Assembly (NCBI RefSeq): GCF_000021565.1
Contig: NC_012440.1
Coordinates: 500,672-564,671, forward strand
Source of the DNA: Persephonella marina EX-H1
Lineage (GTDB): Bacteria; Aquificota; Aquificia; Aquificales; Hydrogenothermaceae
Reading direction: 5' to 3'
Length of the DNA stretch: 64,000 nucleotides
The notes beneath the pieces are model-generated. The model was not told where the DNA came from and ran no database searches. It saw only the letters and a list, made by a program, of their open reading frames with translations. Every line of letters begins with the position of its first letter. The stretch's first letter is position 1. Shown one piece after another: positions 1 through 10,943 of the stretch. The translations under genes and the position numbers were made by a program.

Positions 1-1008
1 TTCAGAATATACGCTGACAGCTTTTTCAAAGAATAGGGCTCTATCTTTATCTGCAACTAAGACCTCAGCGTCATACTCGGTTAGTTTCAGCTCTTTCACA
101 TATCTTTCTGCTTTCTGATCAGGCAGTTCAGGTAAACTCTTTCTGATCTCTTCTATATATTCTTTTGTTATTCTGACAGGTATGAGATCAGGGTCTGGGA
201 AGTATCTGTAATCGTGTGCCTCTTCCTTCGTTCTCATTGTGAATGTTTTTCCGGTTTTCTCATCAAAGAGTCTTGTTTCCTGAACGATCTCACCACCTTT
301 TCTTAAAATTCTTGCCTGCCTTTCTATCTCATACTCAATAGCTTTCTGAACAAACCTGAATGAGTTTATATTTTTTATTTCAACCTTTGTCCCGAACTTT
401 TCTTCTCCTTTCGGTCTGAGGGATATGTTAACATCACACCTGAGCTGTCCCTTCTCCATGTCTGCGTCGGATACACCTATATACCTCATAATATTTCTCA
501 GTTTTTCAAGATAGAGTCTTGCTCCAACCGCTGATCTTATATCAGGTTCTGAGACTATCTCCATTAGAGGTGTTCCGGCTCTGTTAAGGTCAACATAGGA
601 ATAACTTCCCTTGTGAATGGTTTTTCCCGCATCTTCTTCCATATGAAGTCTGTGAATTCTAATTCTCTCTGTTTTATCGTTTACTTTTATATCAATGTAT
701 CCATTTGTTGCTAAAGGTTTGTCATACTGTGAGATCTGATAGCCTTTTGGGAGATCTGGATAGAAATAATTTTTTCTTGCGAAAACTGAAAGCTCGTGGA
801 CTTCGCAGTTTAAAGCCAGTGATGCTTTTATGGCATACTCAAGGGCTTTTTTATTTAAAACTGGTAAGCTTCCCGGCATTCCAAGACACACCGGACAAAC
901 ATTTGTGTTAGGTTCAGCTCCAAACTCTATCTTGCATGAGCAGAAACATTTTGTATTGGTTGACATCTGAACGTGAACTTCAAGTCCTATAACCGGTTCA
1001 AACTCCAT
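1..1008 (-). CDS. gatB: Aspartyl/glutamyl-tRNA(Asn/Gln) amidotransferase subunit B, 3' end outside window
   Basis: The reverse strand encodes an open frame running off the left edge. It begins [20 protein letters not shown] and continues with a CSCK segment, the classic N-terminus of GatB. With GatA and GatC, GatB converts Glu-tRNA(Gln) or Asp-tRNA(Asn) to the amide form in the cytoplasm; GatB binds the tRNA and activates the acyl group. I chose the ATG at 1008 over the in-frame ATG at 1020 because GAGGT lies about seven bases upstream of it, inside the longer alternative. Only about 336 codons, the N-terminal cradle domain and part of the helical domain, are inside the window. A good promoter sits just upstream (1047-1075). 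Confidence 0.95.
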   Translation of the reverse strand, partial: MEFEPVIGLEVHVQMSTNTKCFCSCKIEFGAEPNTNVCPVCLGMPGSLPVLNKKALEYAIKASLALNCEVHELSVFARKNYFYPDLPKGYQISQYDKPLATNGYIDIKVNDKTERIRIHRLHMEEDAGKTIHKGSYSYVDLNRAGTPLMEIVSEPDIRSAVGARLYLEKLRNIMRYIGVSDADMEKGQLRCDVNISLRPKGEEKFGTKVEIKNINSFRFVQKAIEYEIERQARILRKGGEIVQETRLFDEKTGKTFTMRTKEEAHDYRYFPDPDLIPVRITKEYIEEIRKSLPELPDQKAERYVKELKLTEYDAEVLVADKDRALFFEKAVSVYSE

Positions 1009-1046
1009 TTTTAACCTCATTATTTTTTATTTGTCTGGACTTATAA

Positions 1047-1075
1047 ATTTTAAAACAAGTAGGACAGTATATCAA
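1047..1075 (-). promoter_or_regulatory. Sigma-70-type promoter for gatB
   Basis: Read on the minus strand there is TTGATA, 17 bases, then TAAAAT, placed so that transcription would start about 30 bases before the gatB start codon. This is one of the best-matched promoters in the window. Confidence 0.6.
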
Positions 1076-1303
1076 AATGATTTATCAGCAGTTAGGTGTG
1101 AGATTTTTGGAAAACTAATTAAGACTGTTGATAATATAGTACTTACTGTCAATAAATGAGTATAAAAAGCTGTTGAAATTTTCCTAAGAAGTATAAGGGA
1201 GTTGTGACGACCAGGAGAGAGCCTTTAGGTTACTCTCTTATAAATCTTTTTAACTTTTTCCCATTCATTCTAATAATATTTCTAAAAATTCTGTTAATAG
1301 CTT

Positions 1304-1334
1304 TTGTTAATTGGTATCAAACTAATGTTATAAT
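1304..1334 (+). promoter_or_regulatory. Promoter for ahcY with extended -10
   Basis: TTGTTA at 1304-1309 is followed after 19 bases by a perfect TATAAT at 1329-1334, preceded by TG one base upstream (TGtTATAAT). The start codon lies about 32 bases further on, with GGAG at 1355-1358 as ribosome binding site. Confidence 0.6.
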
Positions 1335-1363
1335 TTATTGTAAAAATAATGACCGGAGTTTGA

Positions 1364-2623
<1,260 letters not shown>

Positions 2624-2650
2624 CTTAATTAAAATATAGGAGAGGTAAAC

Positions 2651-2875
2651 ATGACGAGAGAAGAAGCTATTCAAAAACTTCTTGAGATTGATGATGAATT
2701 CAAAAGCTGGTATGAAGAACATCAGGAGCTTAAATGGAAGGTTCACAAACTTGACAAACATTATCCACCTGATCCGGAAATTGAAGCTGAAGAAGAAAGA
2801 CTCAAAAGAAGAAAGTTGTATCTTAAAGATCTTATGGAAACAAGAATAAGAGAATTTATGTCAAAACACCAGTAA
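2651..2875 (+). CDS. YdcH/DUF465-like small coiled-coil protein
   Basis: A 74-residue, highly charged helical protein. The order of segments, an acidic FKSWYEEHQEL start, a HKLDKHYPPDP hinge and an EERLKRRKLYLKDLMETRI second helix, resembles the DUF465 (YdcH) family, whose members form a small helical hairpin with a conserved LK-rK-L-LKD motif. Their function is unknown. It sits 27 bases after ahcY with an AGGAGAGG ribosome binding site and 14 bases before ilvD, so it belongs to the same transcript. Family assignment is by motif recognition. Confidence 0.75.
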   Translation: MTREEAIQKLLEIDDEFKSWYEEHQELKWKVHKLDKHYPPDPEIEAEEERLKRRKLYLKDLMETRIREFMSKHQ

Positions 2876-2889
2876 AACTGAGGTAACTG

Positions 2890-4563
2890 ATGAGAAGTGA
2901 TATAGTCAAAAAAGGTTTTGAAAGAGCGCCTCACAGGAGTTTATTAAGAGCCTGTGGGCTTACAGATGAAGATTTTAAAAAGCCATTTATAGGGATTGCT
3001 AATTCTTACATTGATATAATTCCCGGACATGTCCATCTAAGGGAGTTTGCACAGATAGTTAAAGAGGCTGTCAGAGAAGCAGGGGGTGTCCCATTTGAGT
3101 TTAATGTGATAGGTGTTGATGATGGAATAGCGATGGGACATTCAGGAATGCATTACTCCCTTCCGAGTAGAGAGCTTATAGCTGATTCTATAGAGACTGT
3201 CGTTGAGGCACACAAACTTGACGCACTTGTGTGCATTCCTAACTGTGACAAGATTGTTCCCGGAATGATAATGGCTGCTGCGAGACTTAATATCCCAGTT
3301 ATATTTGTGAGCGGTGGACCTATGGCAGCGGGACATCTGCCTGATGGAAGACCCATAGATCTTGCCACGGCTTTTGAGGCTGTAGGAGCAGTATCAAGAG
3401 GACTTATGACAGAAAATGAGCTCAGGGTTATAGAAGAGAATGCTTGCCCTTCCTGCGGTTCCTGTTCAGGAATGTTTACAGCAAACTCAATGAACTGTCT
3501 CTCTGAGGTCCTCGGGATAGCACTCCCAGGAAACGGATCAATACTTGCAACAGATCCAAGAAGACAGGAACTTGCAAGAAAAGCAGGAGAGCAGATCGTT
3601 AAACTTGTTGAGGCTGATCTTAAGTTCAGGGATATAGTAAACGAGGAGACAATTGAGAACGCTTTTACACTTGATATAGCAATGGGTGGATCTTCAAACA
3701 CAGTTCTTCACCTTCTTGCGATAGCCAATGAGGCTGGTATAGATTTTCCTGTTGAAAAGATAGATCAGATTTCAAGAAGAACACCTACACTGTGTAAACT
3801 TGCTCCAGCTTCACAGTATCATATGGAAGATTTAGATAGAGCAGGTGGTATATCAGCTATACTGAAAGAGCTTTCTAAGAAAGGTCTTCTTCATCTTGAT
3901 AGACCAACAGTCTCACTAAAAACGCTTGGTGAAGTTATTGAAGATGCAGAGATAAAAGATCCAGATGTTATAAGACCCATCCATAATCCATACAGTGAGA
4001 CAGGTGGGCTTGCTGTTTTATTCGGAAATATTGCCCCTTATGGTGGTGTTGTTAAGGCTGCTGCTGTAGATCCTAAGATAATGGTTCATAGAGGAAAGGC
4101 TGTTTGTTTTGACAGCGAAGAGGAAGCGATAGCAGGAATAACAGGTGGGAAGGTTAAAGCTGGCGATGTTGTTGTTATAAGATATGAAGGACCAAGAGGT
4201 GGTCCTGGAATGAGAGAGATGCTCTCACCAACATCAGCTATTATGGGTATGGGTCTTGGAGATAAGGTATCCCTCATTACTGATGGTAGATTTTCAGGTG
4301 CTACAAGGGGAGCATGTATTGGGCATATATCACCTGAGGCTGCTGCAGGAGGACCTATAGGAATAATTAAGGATGGAGATGAAATTCTTATTGACATTCC
4401 AAACAGAAAGATAGAACTTTTAATATCAGAAGAAGAGTTTAAAAAGAGAATGGAGAATTTTAAACCAAAGAAAAAAGAGATAAAAAGTAGATGGCTTAGA
4501 AGATACTCAAGATTTGTTACATCTGCTAATAAAGGGGCGGTTCTTTCTGACAGCTGTGAGTAA
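2890..4563 (+). CDS. ilvD: Dihydroxy-acid dehydratase
   Basis: IlvD dehydrates 2,3-dihydroxy-isovalerate and 2,3-dihydroxy-3-methylvalerate to the keto acids that become valine and isoleucine. The 557-residue length is normal. The iron-sulfur cluster ligands are seen in [12 protein letters not shown] near residue 117 and in [17 protein letters not shown] near 190; other landmarks are [34 protein letters not shown] and [16 protein letters not shown] near 437. The start ATG has GAGGT upstream (2880-2884). It lies 20 bases before metK. Nothing is missing from the active site as far as I can see. Confidence 0.96.
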   Translation: MRSDIVKKGFERAPHRSLLRACGLTDEDFKKPFIGIANSYIDIIPGHVHLREFAQIVKEAVREAGGVPFEFNVIGVDDGIAMGHSGMHYSLPSRELIADSIETVVEAHKLDALVCIPNCDKIVPGMIMAAARLNIPVIFVSGGPMAAGHLPDGRPIDLATAFEAVGAVSRGLMTENELRVIEENACPSCGSCSGMFTANSMNCLSEVLGIALPGNGSILATDPRRQELARKAGEQIVKLVEADLKFRDIVNEETIENAFTLDIAMGGSSNTVLHLLAIANEAGIDFPVEKIDQISRRTPTLCKLAPASQYHMEDLDRAGGISAILKELSKKGLLHLDRPTVSLKTLGEVIEDAEIKDPDVIRPIHNPYSETGGLAVLFGNIAPYGGVVKAAAVDPKIMVHRGKAVCFDSEEEAIAGITGGKVKAGDVVVIRYEGPRGGPGMREMLSPTSAIMGMGLGDKVSLITDGRFSGATRGACIGHISPEAAAGGPIGIIKDGDEILIDIPNRKIELLISEEEFKKRMENFKPKKKEIKSRWLRRYSRFVTSANKGAVLSDSCE

Positions 4564-4583
4564 TATGAGATAGAGGTAGTTAA

Positions 4584-5714
4584 TTGAAAAGATTAAAAAG
4601 TTCAGAGTCCGTTTGTCAGGGTCATCCAGATAAAATAGCAGATATTCTGTCTGATGCTATACTTGATGAGCTTATAAGGAAAGACCCCTATACAAAAGCT
4701 TCAATAGAAACACTTATAACCACAGGTCTTGTTCATATATCAGGTGAGTTATCTACAGATGCTTATGTTGATATACCGGAGATTGTAAGGGGAACTCTTA
4801 TTGAGATAGGATATACTAAGCCGGAGTATGGGTTTGATGGATATACAGCAGGTGTTATAACCACAATCAGTGATCAGAGTCCTGAGCTTGCCCTTGGAAT
4901 ACCGTCCGGTGGTGCAGGTGATACATGTATTGTTGTAGGTTATGCTACAGATGAGACCGAAAACTATATGCCTTTAGCATGCAATATTGCAAATGAGATA
5001 ACTTTTACCTTAGACGAGATGAGAAAAGATGATTTCCTGCCATTTTTAAGACCGGATGGAAAATCCATCGTTGTTGTTGAGTATGAGAATAACAGACCTT
5101 TGAGGGTTGATAGCGTTACAGTTCTTATACAGCATGAGCCGTACATCACTGAGTTTGATCTGAGGGATGAGATTGAGAAAAAAATTGTAAAAAAGGTAAT
5201 CCCTGAGGAACTAATTGACGAAAAGACAAAAATAATAATAAATCCGATAGGTAGATTTGTAATTGGTGGTCCTATGGCTGATACGGGACTTACAGGAAGG
5301 AAAACTATAGCTGATGCTTATGGAACAGCGGCACCGTCCGGTGGAAGTGCATTTTCAGGTAAAGATCCTACAAAGATAGACAGATCTGCATCTTATATGG
5401 CCAGATGTATAGCAAAACATATAGTTGCCTCAGGTATATCTAAAGAAGCAACTGTTGAGCTGGTTTATATAATAGGAATGGAGTACCCTGTATCTATAGA
5501 TATAAAGGTGGATACTGATATAGACAGGGAAAAGCTTATAAAGAAGATAAAAGATATTTTTGATCTATCCCCCTCAGGAATTATTGAGAGATTAAATCTG
5601 AGAAGGCCTATATACAAAAAGACCTCAATGTACGGCCATTTCGGTAGAAAGGATGAAGATTTTATCTGGGAACAATTGGACAATAAAATATTGAGGGAGT
5701 TAAAAGATGTCTGA
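4584..5714 (+). CDS. metK: S-adenosylmethionine synthase (divergent active-site loops)
   Basis: MetK makes S-adenosylmethionine from methionine and ATP. The protein opens SSESVCQGHPDKIADILSDA and carries GGPMADTGLTGRKTIADAYG and GGSAFSGKDPTKIDRSA, so the family is clear at 376 residues. The usual bacterial GAGDQG loop reads GAGDTC here, and the histidine that normally precedes GGGAFSGKD is replaced (PSGGSAFSGKD), so it is a divergent branch. The start is TTG at 4584: GAGGT at 4573-4577 is correctly spaced and no ATG precedes the conserved N-terminus. Its last eight bases overlap the next gene. ahcY in the same run completes the SAM recycling logic. Confidence 0.93.
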   Translation: MKRLKSSESVCQGHPDKIADILSDAILDELIRKDPYTKASIETLITTGLVHISGELSTDAYVDIPEIVRGTLIEIGYTKPEYGFDGYTAGVITTISDQSPELALGIPSGGAGDTCIVVGYATDETENYMPLACNIANEITFTLDEMRKDDFLPFLRPDGKSIVVVEYENNRPLRVDSVTVLIQHEPYITEFDLRDEIEKKIVKKVIPEELIDEKTKIIINPIGRFVIGGPMADTGLTGRKTIADAYGTAAPSGGSAFSGKDPTKIDRSASYMARCIAKHIVASGISKEATVELVYIIGMEYPVSIDIKVDTDIDREKLIKKIKDIFDLSPSGIIERLNLRRPIYKKTSMYGHFGRKDEDFIWEQLDNKILRELKDV

Positions 5715-6147
5715 AGAACATATTTACGATTTTGAGGTTTTCAGAGCACTTGTAGAGCTGGAGATTAACAGGATTAAGAGGTATAAGAAAAGTAATACTT
5801 TTTCCATAGCCTTTCTTTATGCACCAAACCTTGCTAAGGAGATTGAGGAGAAAAAACCTAAGGGTCTGGATATCGTATTTAAGATAAAAAGCCATTTAAG
5901 ATCAACAGATGTGATAACACCTGTTGAAGAGGATTTTGTTTTTCTATTCTTCCCTGAAACAGGTAAAAAGGATGTCGAAAAAGCTATAGAGAGGATAAAA
6001 AAAGTTTTTAAAGATAAGGAGATCATTGAAGGTATAGCCTCATATCCTGATGATGGTAAGGATAAGTACCAGCTTTTTAACAAACTTGTTGATATTATGA
6101 ATAAAAAATTAATTCCTGTTATTGAACTTTCTTCAGAAGAGCATTAA
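5707..6147 (+). CDS. Degenerate GGDEF-like domain protein, catalytic motif lost
   Basis: A 146-residue soluble protein whose start overlaps the end of metK by eight bases, implying translational coupling. Its pattern, a helix rich in RIKRYKK, a hydrophobic strand FSIAFLYA, IKSHLRSTDVITPVEEDFVFLFFPETGKKDVEKAIERIKKVF, and a late GIASYPDDG strand, follows the fold of diguanylate cyclase domains (compare R-x-x-D-x-hxR-GGDEF-hhLLPxT, then A-hGhAxYPxDG). The GGDEF signature is replaced by VEEDF, so cyclase activity is not expected. A c-di-GMP- or nucleotide-sensing or purely structural role is possible. The function is unknown; the fold call is my inference. Confidence 0.6.
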   Translation: MSEEHIYDFEVFRALVELEINRIKRYKKSNTFSIAFLYAPNLAKEIEEKKPKGLDIVFKIKSHLRSTDVITPVEEDFVFLFFPETGKKDVEKAIERIKKVFKDKEIIEGIASYPDDGKDKYQLFNKLVDIMNKKLIPVIELSSEEH

Positions 6148-7517
6148 AAAAGTTTACCAGCTACTATATCGTAGGTAGCGTATATAAATATCTCGCTTAA
6201 AGATGGGTGGAAGTATATAAAGTTATGAATGTCCTCAGCTGTATACTCTTCTTTTACTGCCATCTGGATTATATGAATAAGCTCTGAAGCACCTGTTCCT
6301 ACTATAGTTCCACCTATTATCTTCTTGCTCTCTTTTTCAAAAACAAGTCTTACAAAACCTTCAGACTCATGTTCATCCACAGCCTTTTCATTATAGGTAT
6401 AAGGGTAATAACCTGTTACAACTTCAATTCCTTTTTCTTTTGCCTGTTTCTCATTCAGTCCTACAGTTGCTATCTCAAAACCTGAGAACAGAACATATGG
6501 AATGACACTATAGTCAGCTTCAACATCTTTTCCTGTGATATTATCTACAGCAATCTTTGCTTCATAGCTTGCTATATATGCAAGCATAGGGGAGTTAACG
6601 ACATCTCCACAGGCGTATATATTTTTAAAGTTTGTCTGCATCTTTTTATTTACCTTTATAAAACCTCTTTCATCCTTTTGAATTCCTATTGTGTCTATAT
6701 CTGTGTTTGGTTTTCTTCCTATTGATAGAAGTATCTTATCTGCTGTTAACTGGGTTCCATCTGATAGTTTTGCAAAAACTCTGTTATCTTTTATCTCGTA
6801 ACTCTCAAGAGTCGTTTTGAAGTATGTGTTTATTTTCATCTTCTTGAACTTTCTAAGAAGGTATCTTGAGACCTCCTCTGGTATATCAGGCATTGGTAAA
6901 AGTCTGTCCATCAGTTCAACTATATGAACTTTACTTCCGTATGCAGAAAGTATATAACCAAGCTCACACCCGGCAACACCACCGCCAACTATGATTATTT
7001 CCTCAGGAAGACTGTCTGTTCTTTCAAGGAGATCTTCTGTTGTTATAACAAAATTTCCGTCTGGGATTATATTTCCAACGGATACAGGGATAGATCCTGT
7101 GGCTATAAGAATATTTTCCCCTTTTATTACCTCTTTTGACCCATCTTCTTTTATAACCTCTACCTCATTCTGTCCTATAATCCTACCCCTTCCTTTATAA
7201 ACTGGGACTTTCTTTGTTTTTAGGAGCATATTAAGACTTTTTCTGAGGAATGAGATAGCTTTTTCCTTTCCTTCCCATGCCTTTTTAAAGTTTATTGAGA
7301 CATTCTGTATTTCTATGCCGTAATTATCCAGAACATTTAGCTTTTCAATCTGGTGGGCACCTGTCCAGAAATACTTTGTAGGAATACAGGCTCTGTTAAG
7401 ACAGTTTCCACCAACCTTACTTTTTTCAACAATGGCTATATTGAGCTTTTTTCTTAATGCAGTTAAGGTGGCTTCAAAGCCACCTGGACCCATTCCAATG
7501 ATTATTAGATCATACAT
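6144..7517 (-). CDS. Dihydrolipoamide dehydrogenase-family FAD/NAD(P) disulfide oxidoreductase
   Basis: A class I pyridine nucleotide-disulfide oxidoreductase. It shows the FAD-binding start YDLIIIGMGPGGFEA, the redox-active disulfide in GGNCLNRACIPTK, an NAD-binding IIIVGGGVAGCELGYILSAYG near residue 165, the second FAD motif YACGDVV near 300, and the C-terminal active-site FHPSLSE. The sequence NCLNRACIPTK differs from the usual TCLNVGCIPSK. I prefer the ATG at 7517 (MYDLI) because AGGA lies six bases upstream; in-frame ATGs exist at 7523 and 7541. It is the last gene of the pilus operon, and its 3' end overlaps the convergent GGDEF-like gene by four bases. No E2 or lipoyl protein gene is near, so its partner is unknown. 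Confidence 0.85.
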   Translation of the reverse strand: MYDLIIIGMGPGGFEATLTALRKKLNIAIVEKSKVGGNCLNRACIPTKYFWTGAHQIEKLNVLDNYGIEIQNVSINFKKAWEGKEKAISFLRKSLNMLLKTKKVPVYKGRGRIIGQNEVEVIKEDGSKEVIKGENILIATGSIPVSVGNIIPDGNFVITTEDLLERTDSLPEEIIIVGGGVAGCELGYILSAYGSKVHIVELMDRLLPMPDIPEEVSRYLLRKFKKMKINTYFKTTLESYEIKDNRVFAKLSDGTQLTADKILLSIGRKPNTDIDTIGIQKDERGFIKVNKKMQTNFKNIYACGDVVNSPMLAYIASYEAKIAVDNITGKDVEADYSVIPYVLFSGFEIATVGLNEKQAKEKGIEVVTGYYPYTYNEKAVDEHESEGFVRLVFEKESKKIIGGTIVGTGASELIHIIQMAVKEEYTAEDIHNFIYFHPSLSEIFIYATYDIVAGKLF

Positions 7518-7528
7518 ATTCATTCCTG

Positions 7529-8101
7529 CTATGGTGTACATTGATCATCATTATCGCCGATAAACTGGTCAAAAATCACGTATGCACCTACCTCAATCTT
7601 TATATCCTTGTCGTAAAGAACCTCGCTTCCCTCAATAATCAGTTTTACATTATAAGCACCTCTTAAGTTGTTAGTATAGAAATACTCTTTTAGATCCTGA
7701 GCTGCTACAACAAAGCTACACGTTGTTTCTGTTTCTGGCTGAACTGTACATGCTGTAGGATATAGTCTGGCAGCTATCTGTGGAGAAGTTGTATTTGCAG
7801 GGTAATACTCAACTCTATATTTAGTGAATGTAACATCTGATGGGACTATCCCTCCATTTATAGGAACTGATTTAAAAGTTACGTTTACTGTAACATTACT
7901 ACCTGAAATGATATATTCATCACAGATATTATCTCCATTGTAATCCTTTCTGTCTACAATATCGGCTTGAATGTAACTTGGATCTATACTTAAAGTGTCC
8001 ATAAATACAGAGTTTCCAACATCTGACCCAGGACCTGTCCCACATGAGTTCAGTATAAGAGCTGAAGCTAATAAGACTCCACTAACCACCATCTTCCTCA
8101 T
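7529..8101 (-). other. Internal lipoprotein module with its own start signals inside the larger frame
   Basis: At 8101 an in-frame ATG begins a 190-residue segment with a textbook lipoprotein signal ending LNSC. GAGGGTG lies six bases upstream (8108-8114), so it could be translated separately. Its body contains a DxNGDNICDEY segment and ends in DDQCTP. It has no known function that I can name. Together with the complete anchor just before it, this suggests that two adjacent genes lost the stop codon between them. Confidence 0.55.
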
Positions 8102-10927
8102 ATTAAACACCCTCATAGATATTATTGTTAGTATTAACAAAATTCCAAAGAATGAGTAGTCTATATCTGAGCCTAATGAACAACCACCTCCACTTCCTGA
8201 TGTTTCAGGAGGTGTTGTTGAACCTCCTCCGTTATCGGGAGTACTTGTAGTTGTTGACTCACTTCCTATAACAATAGGATCTTCAATTATACCGGTCTGC
8301 GAGTTTAAATCTAGATCACCATTATCAAGAATAGGATATGTAATACTATTTCCTGAAACAATAAAGTTTGATATTTTTATCCAGTTTCCGGAGTTGTTTA
8401 TCTTGTAAACAGCTAAATTTGAGGGGATTGACTGTAAGACAACAGTTATATTTACCGTCTGAGGGGTTGTGCTTCCAGTATTTACTGTAAACGATACAGC
8501 CTTTGAAGGGGTGAAATCTGCTGGCTTACTGTCAAGATACGGTATACTTGACAGCTCAATGAAATCAACAACAGTTCCTATATCTGATAGAACCTTAACC
8601 CCTGTTGCTTCAGCAACCATATTAAGTGTAAATGTGTTTCCTATACTGTCCTCCAATGTCAGTGTTGCTGTGTGTGCTTTTATCTCTGAAGGTATGTATG
8701 AAACTGTGAATTCATAGAACTCACCAGGGTTTACTGTTAAAGGAGTGGTTAATCCTAATATGTAGAAATTGACATTATCAGATATTGAGTAGCTGTTTAT
8801 TGTTATACTATTGGCTGTTGAAAGATTTACAATTCTTACTTTTATATCTTTTTTATCATTTATGAAAACCTTATTAAAGTTTAATGTGGTTATACTGTTA
8901 CCGGATTCATCCTGTAGCTCCCATGAAGCACCTTTTATAACTCCTATTCCCTGAACAAGAATCTCCACCTGCTGGGATGCGTTGTTTGTTATCTGTAGTT
9001 TCATATTGTGAGAACCTGCTGTATTTGGATGGAATATCAGGGTAAGATTAAGTGAAGATCCGGGAATTATATCAAAGGTTGTTCCATCACAGGCTGTTAT
9101 CTCTGAAGGTGGATTTTTAAACTCGTATATATCCGGCATTAAAGATGTACCGGATTCAGTGATACAGTCTATTGACAGAACTCTATCACCTGAGTTTTTG
9201 ATAGATATACTGTATTCTGAGCTCTCATTTTTTATTCCCACTTCACCAAAATCTATTGATAGAGGGTATAGAACTGTTCCATCAGAGTCAAGCAGTGTTA
9301 GCTGTGGCTGACCTATCGTAAACCTCTGACCATAAATGTTTGAACCACATGGTTGTGAGCCTGTTCCACAGGTATAACTGTTAGCCTCTCTGGCATCTTT
9401 CCACAGGGCAATATATTCCTGAGTTTCGGTATTGAAGGACACAACAGGATTTCTCTGGTTAAACGGTCTGGTATTTATTATAAAGTTACTGCCTCTAAGA
9501 CTTCCTTCAGAGTCAACATATTGACCGTATATATCTAAGTTTTCGTTTGATGTTGTGCCGTTTCTACCGTCCTGCCATGCAACGAAAAATCTTTGATTTA
9601 CTGGATCAAACTCAACAAAAGGATCTGTCTGTTTGCTGTTTTCAACGTTAGGATCCTGATTTCCATCACCGTCAGCGTCCTGATAGGAGATCAGTATATT
9701 ACGGCTGTAAGTTCCCACCCCTGAGGAAACTAACTGTCCATAAATCTTTTTGTTGTTATTTTCAGGAACATTCTCCCAGACCACAAGAAATCTTTTTGAT
9801 ACAGGATCAAAAGCTACAGAAGGATTATAAGAAGGGGTTGTCAGACTGTAATCTATGAATGTATGCTGAACCGTTCCTAAAGGAATCTGGGAATACCATA
9901 TGCCGTATATATGTTTTATACCATCTTCAGGATCAGGTTCTATAGATAGGGATGAGTCTATTGTATCTCCAGCGTTACACACCCCATTTGCATCCTGATC
10001 CTGACAGGTACAGGTCAGTTTTGCGATATGTCTTCTTCCTTCATATATTATCATCTGCTCATTGGCCGTGGTATCTATTCCTACAACAGGATTGTCAGTT
10101 TCTGTAAAGAACTCAAATGTGTATATCTCTTCAAATGTTGATTTTGATACAGATATAAGACGTGATCTGTTTGATGATACCGTTCCTACATTTCTGATAG
10201 TATCTACAGACAGGACTGTTAGAGTGCTATCTATAATTGCATAACCTATATATGAGTTATCCCCTACAGAATAGGCGGCTGTTGTCAGTCCAAAACATGT
10301 CTCAGCTGTTATATCATTTTCATCTCTGCTCTCAACAAAAACAAGAAAATATCTGTCATTTACCGGATCATATTTGATATACGGTTTCTGTCTGGATAAA
10401 AGACTCTCACCACCTATAGATGTGTATCCTAAACTGAAACCTGAAGGGGCAGGTATGTTATACCCGGAGCAGTCGTTTACATTTAATGTAGATACATCTA
10501 TGAGATTAAAATATATATATCCTCCTGATGTTGTGCCTCTTGAGTCCTGCCACGCAAAAAGAATATTCTGGTTGTTTGGATTATATGTCACAGTTGGGCT
10601 TGTCTGATTACCGGCAAAGGATGTTATCTGAATTTCATTTCCACATAATGTTCCATCAGATTTTATAAACTGTCCATAAATGTCTGATCCACAGGCTTCT
10701 GTTCCTGTACCGCAGGTGAATTTATTTGAGTTTCTGTCATCTTCCCATAAAACAAACCAGAGATTTTTATCTGGCAGATATACTACAGCTGGTTTTTGCT
10801 GGTTAAACTCCTTTATACTGACAGGGATCTCATCTCCCTTCAGATCTGCATAGGAAAAAAAGGAGAGCGATAAAAATAGAAGAATATTTATAACAGAGAA
10901 AAATCTATAATTTGCGGTAGAAATCAT
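7529..10927 (-). CDS. Large exported protein: repeats, two anchor-type modules, C-terminal sorting signal, fused in frame to a lipoprotein
   Basis: I do not recognise a named gene. From the ATG at 10927 (signal peptide ISTANYRFFSVINILLFLSL) it is about 1132 residues. Residues 40-540 hold at least four repeats of the type P-x-V-x-[YF]-x-P-x(4)-[FY]-x-V-x-W-x-D-x-R followed by IYGQ, probably a beta-propeller. Residues about 555-760 look like two immunoglobulin-like ASPM/SPD2/Hydin ('choice-of-anchor D') domains. Residues about 780-880, ending DNGDLDLNSQTGIIEDP, resemble the 'choice-of-anchor U' module. Then come a Thr/Pro/Gly linker, GGGCSLGSD, a membrane helix and basic residues: a complete C-terminal anchor. 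The frame nevertheless continues into a perfect lipoprotein signal (RKMVVSGVLLASALILNSC) and a 190-residue lipoprotein. It follows pilQ directly, so a surface or adhesin role with the pilus is possible but unproven. Confidence 0.75.
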   Translation of the reverse strand: MISTANYRFFSVINILLFLSLSFFSYADLKGDEIPVSIKEFNQQKPAVVYLPDKNLWFVLWEDDRNSNKFTCGTGTEACGSDIYGQFIKSDGTLCGNEIQITSFAGNQTSPTVTYNPNNQNILFAWQDSRGTTSGGYIYFNLIDVSTLNVNDCSGYNIPAPSGFSLGYTSIGGESLLSRQKPYIKYDPVNDRYFLVFVESRDENDITAETCFGLTTAAYSVGDNSYIGYAIIDSTLTVLSVDTIRNVGTVSSNRSRLISVSKSTFEEIYTFEFFTETDNPVVGIDTTANEQMIIYEGRRHIAKLTCTCQDQDANGVCNAGDTIDSSLSIEPDPEDGIKHIYGIWYSQIPLGTVQHTFIDYSLTTPSYNPSVAFDPVSKRFLVVWENVPENNNKKIYGQLVSSGVGTYSRNILISYQDADGDGNQDPNVENSKQTDPFVEFDPVNQRFFVAWQDGRNGTTSNENLDIYGQYVDSEGSLRGSNFIINTRPFNQRNPVVSFNTETQEYIALWKDAREANSYTCGTGSQPCGSNIYGQRFTIGQPQLTLLDSDGTVLYPLSIDFGEVGIKNESSEYSISIKNSGDRVLSIDCITESGTSLMPDIYEFKNPPSEITACDGTTFDIIPGSSLNLTLIFHPNTAGSHNMKLQITNNASQQVEILVQGIGVIKGASWELQDESGNSITTLNFNKVFINDKKDIKVRIVNLSTANSITINSYSISDNVNFYILGLTTPLTVNPGEFYEFTVSYIPSEIKAHTATLTLEDSIGNTFTLNMVAEATGVKVLSDIGTVVDFIELSSIPYLDSKPADFTPSKAVSFTVNTGSTTPQTVNITVVLQSIPSNLAVYKINNSGNWIKISNFIVSGNSITYPILDNGDLDLNSQTGIIEDPIVIGSESTTTSTPDNGGGSTTPPETSGSGGGCSLGSDIDYSFFGILLILTIISMRVFNMRKMVVSGVLLASALILNSCGTGPGSDVGNSVFMDTLSIDPSYIQADIVDRKDYNGDNICDEYIISGSNVTVNVTFKSVPINGGIVPSDVTFTKYRVEYYPANTTSPQIAARLYPTACTVQPETETTCSFVVAAQDLKEYFYTNNLRGAYNVKLIIEGSEVLYDKDIKIEVGAYVIFDQFIGDNDDQCTP

Positions 10928-10943
10928 TATCCCGATCCTCCCA

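Noticed and set aside
705-911. A 68-codon plus-strand frame inside gatB
   Set aside because: The opposite strand is clearly gatB, open to the window edge.
3153-3701. A 182-codon antisense frame inside ilvD
   Set aside because: It is a reverse-strand shadow of a strongly conserved gene; its Ser/Ile-rich text reflects codon bias and it has no family motif.
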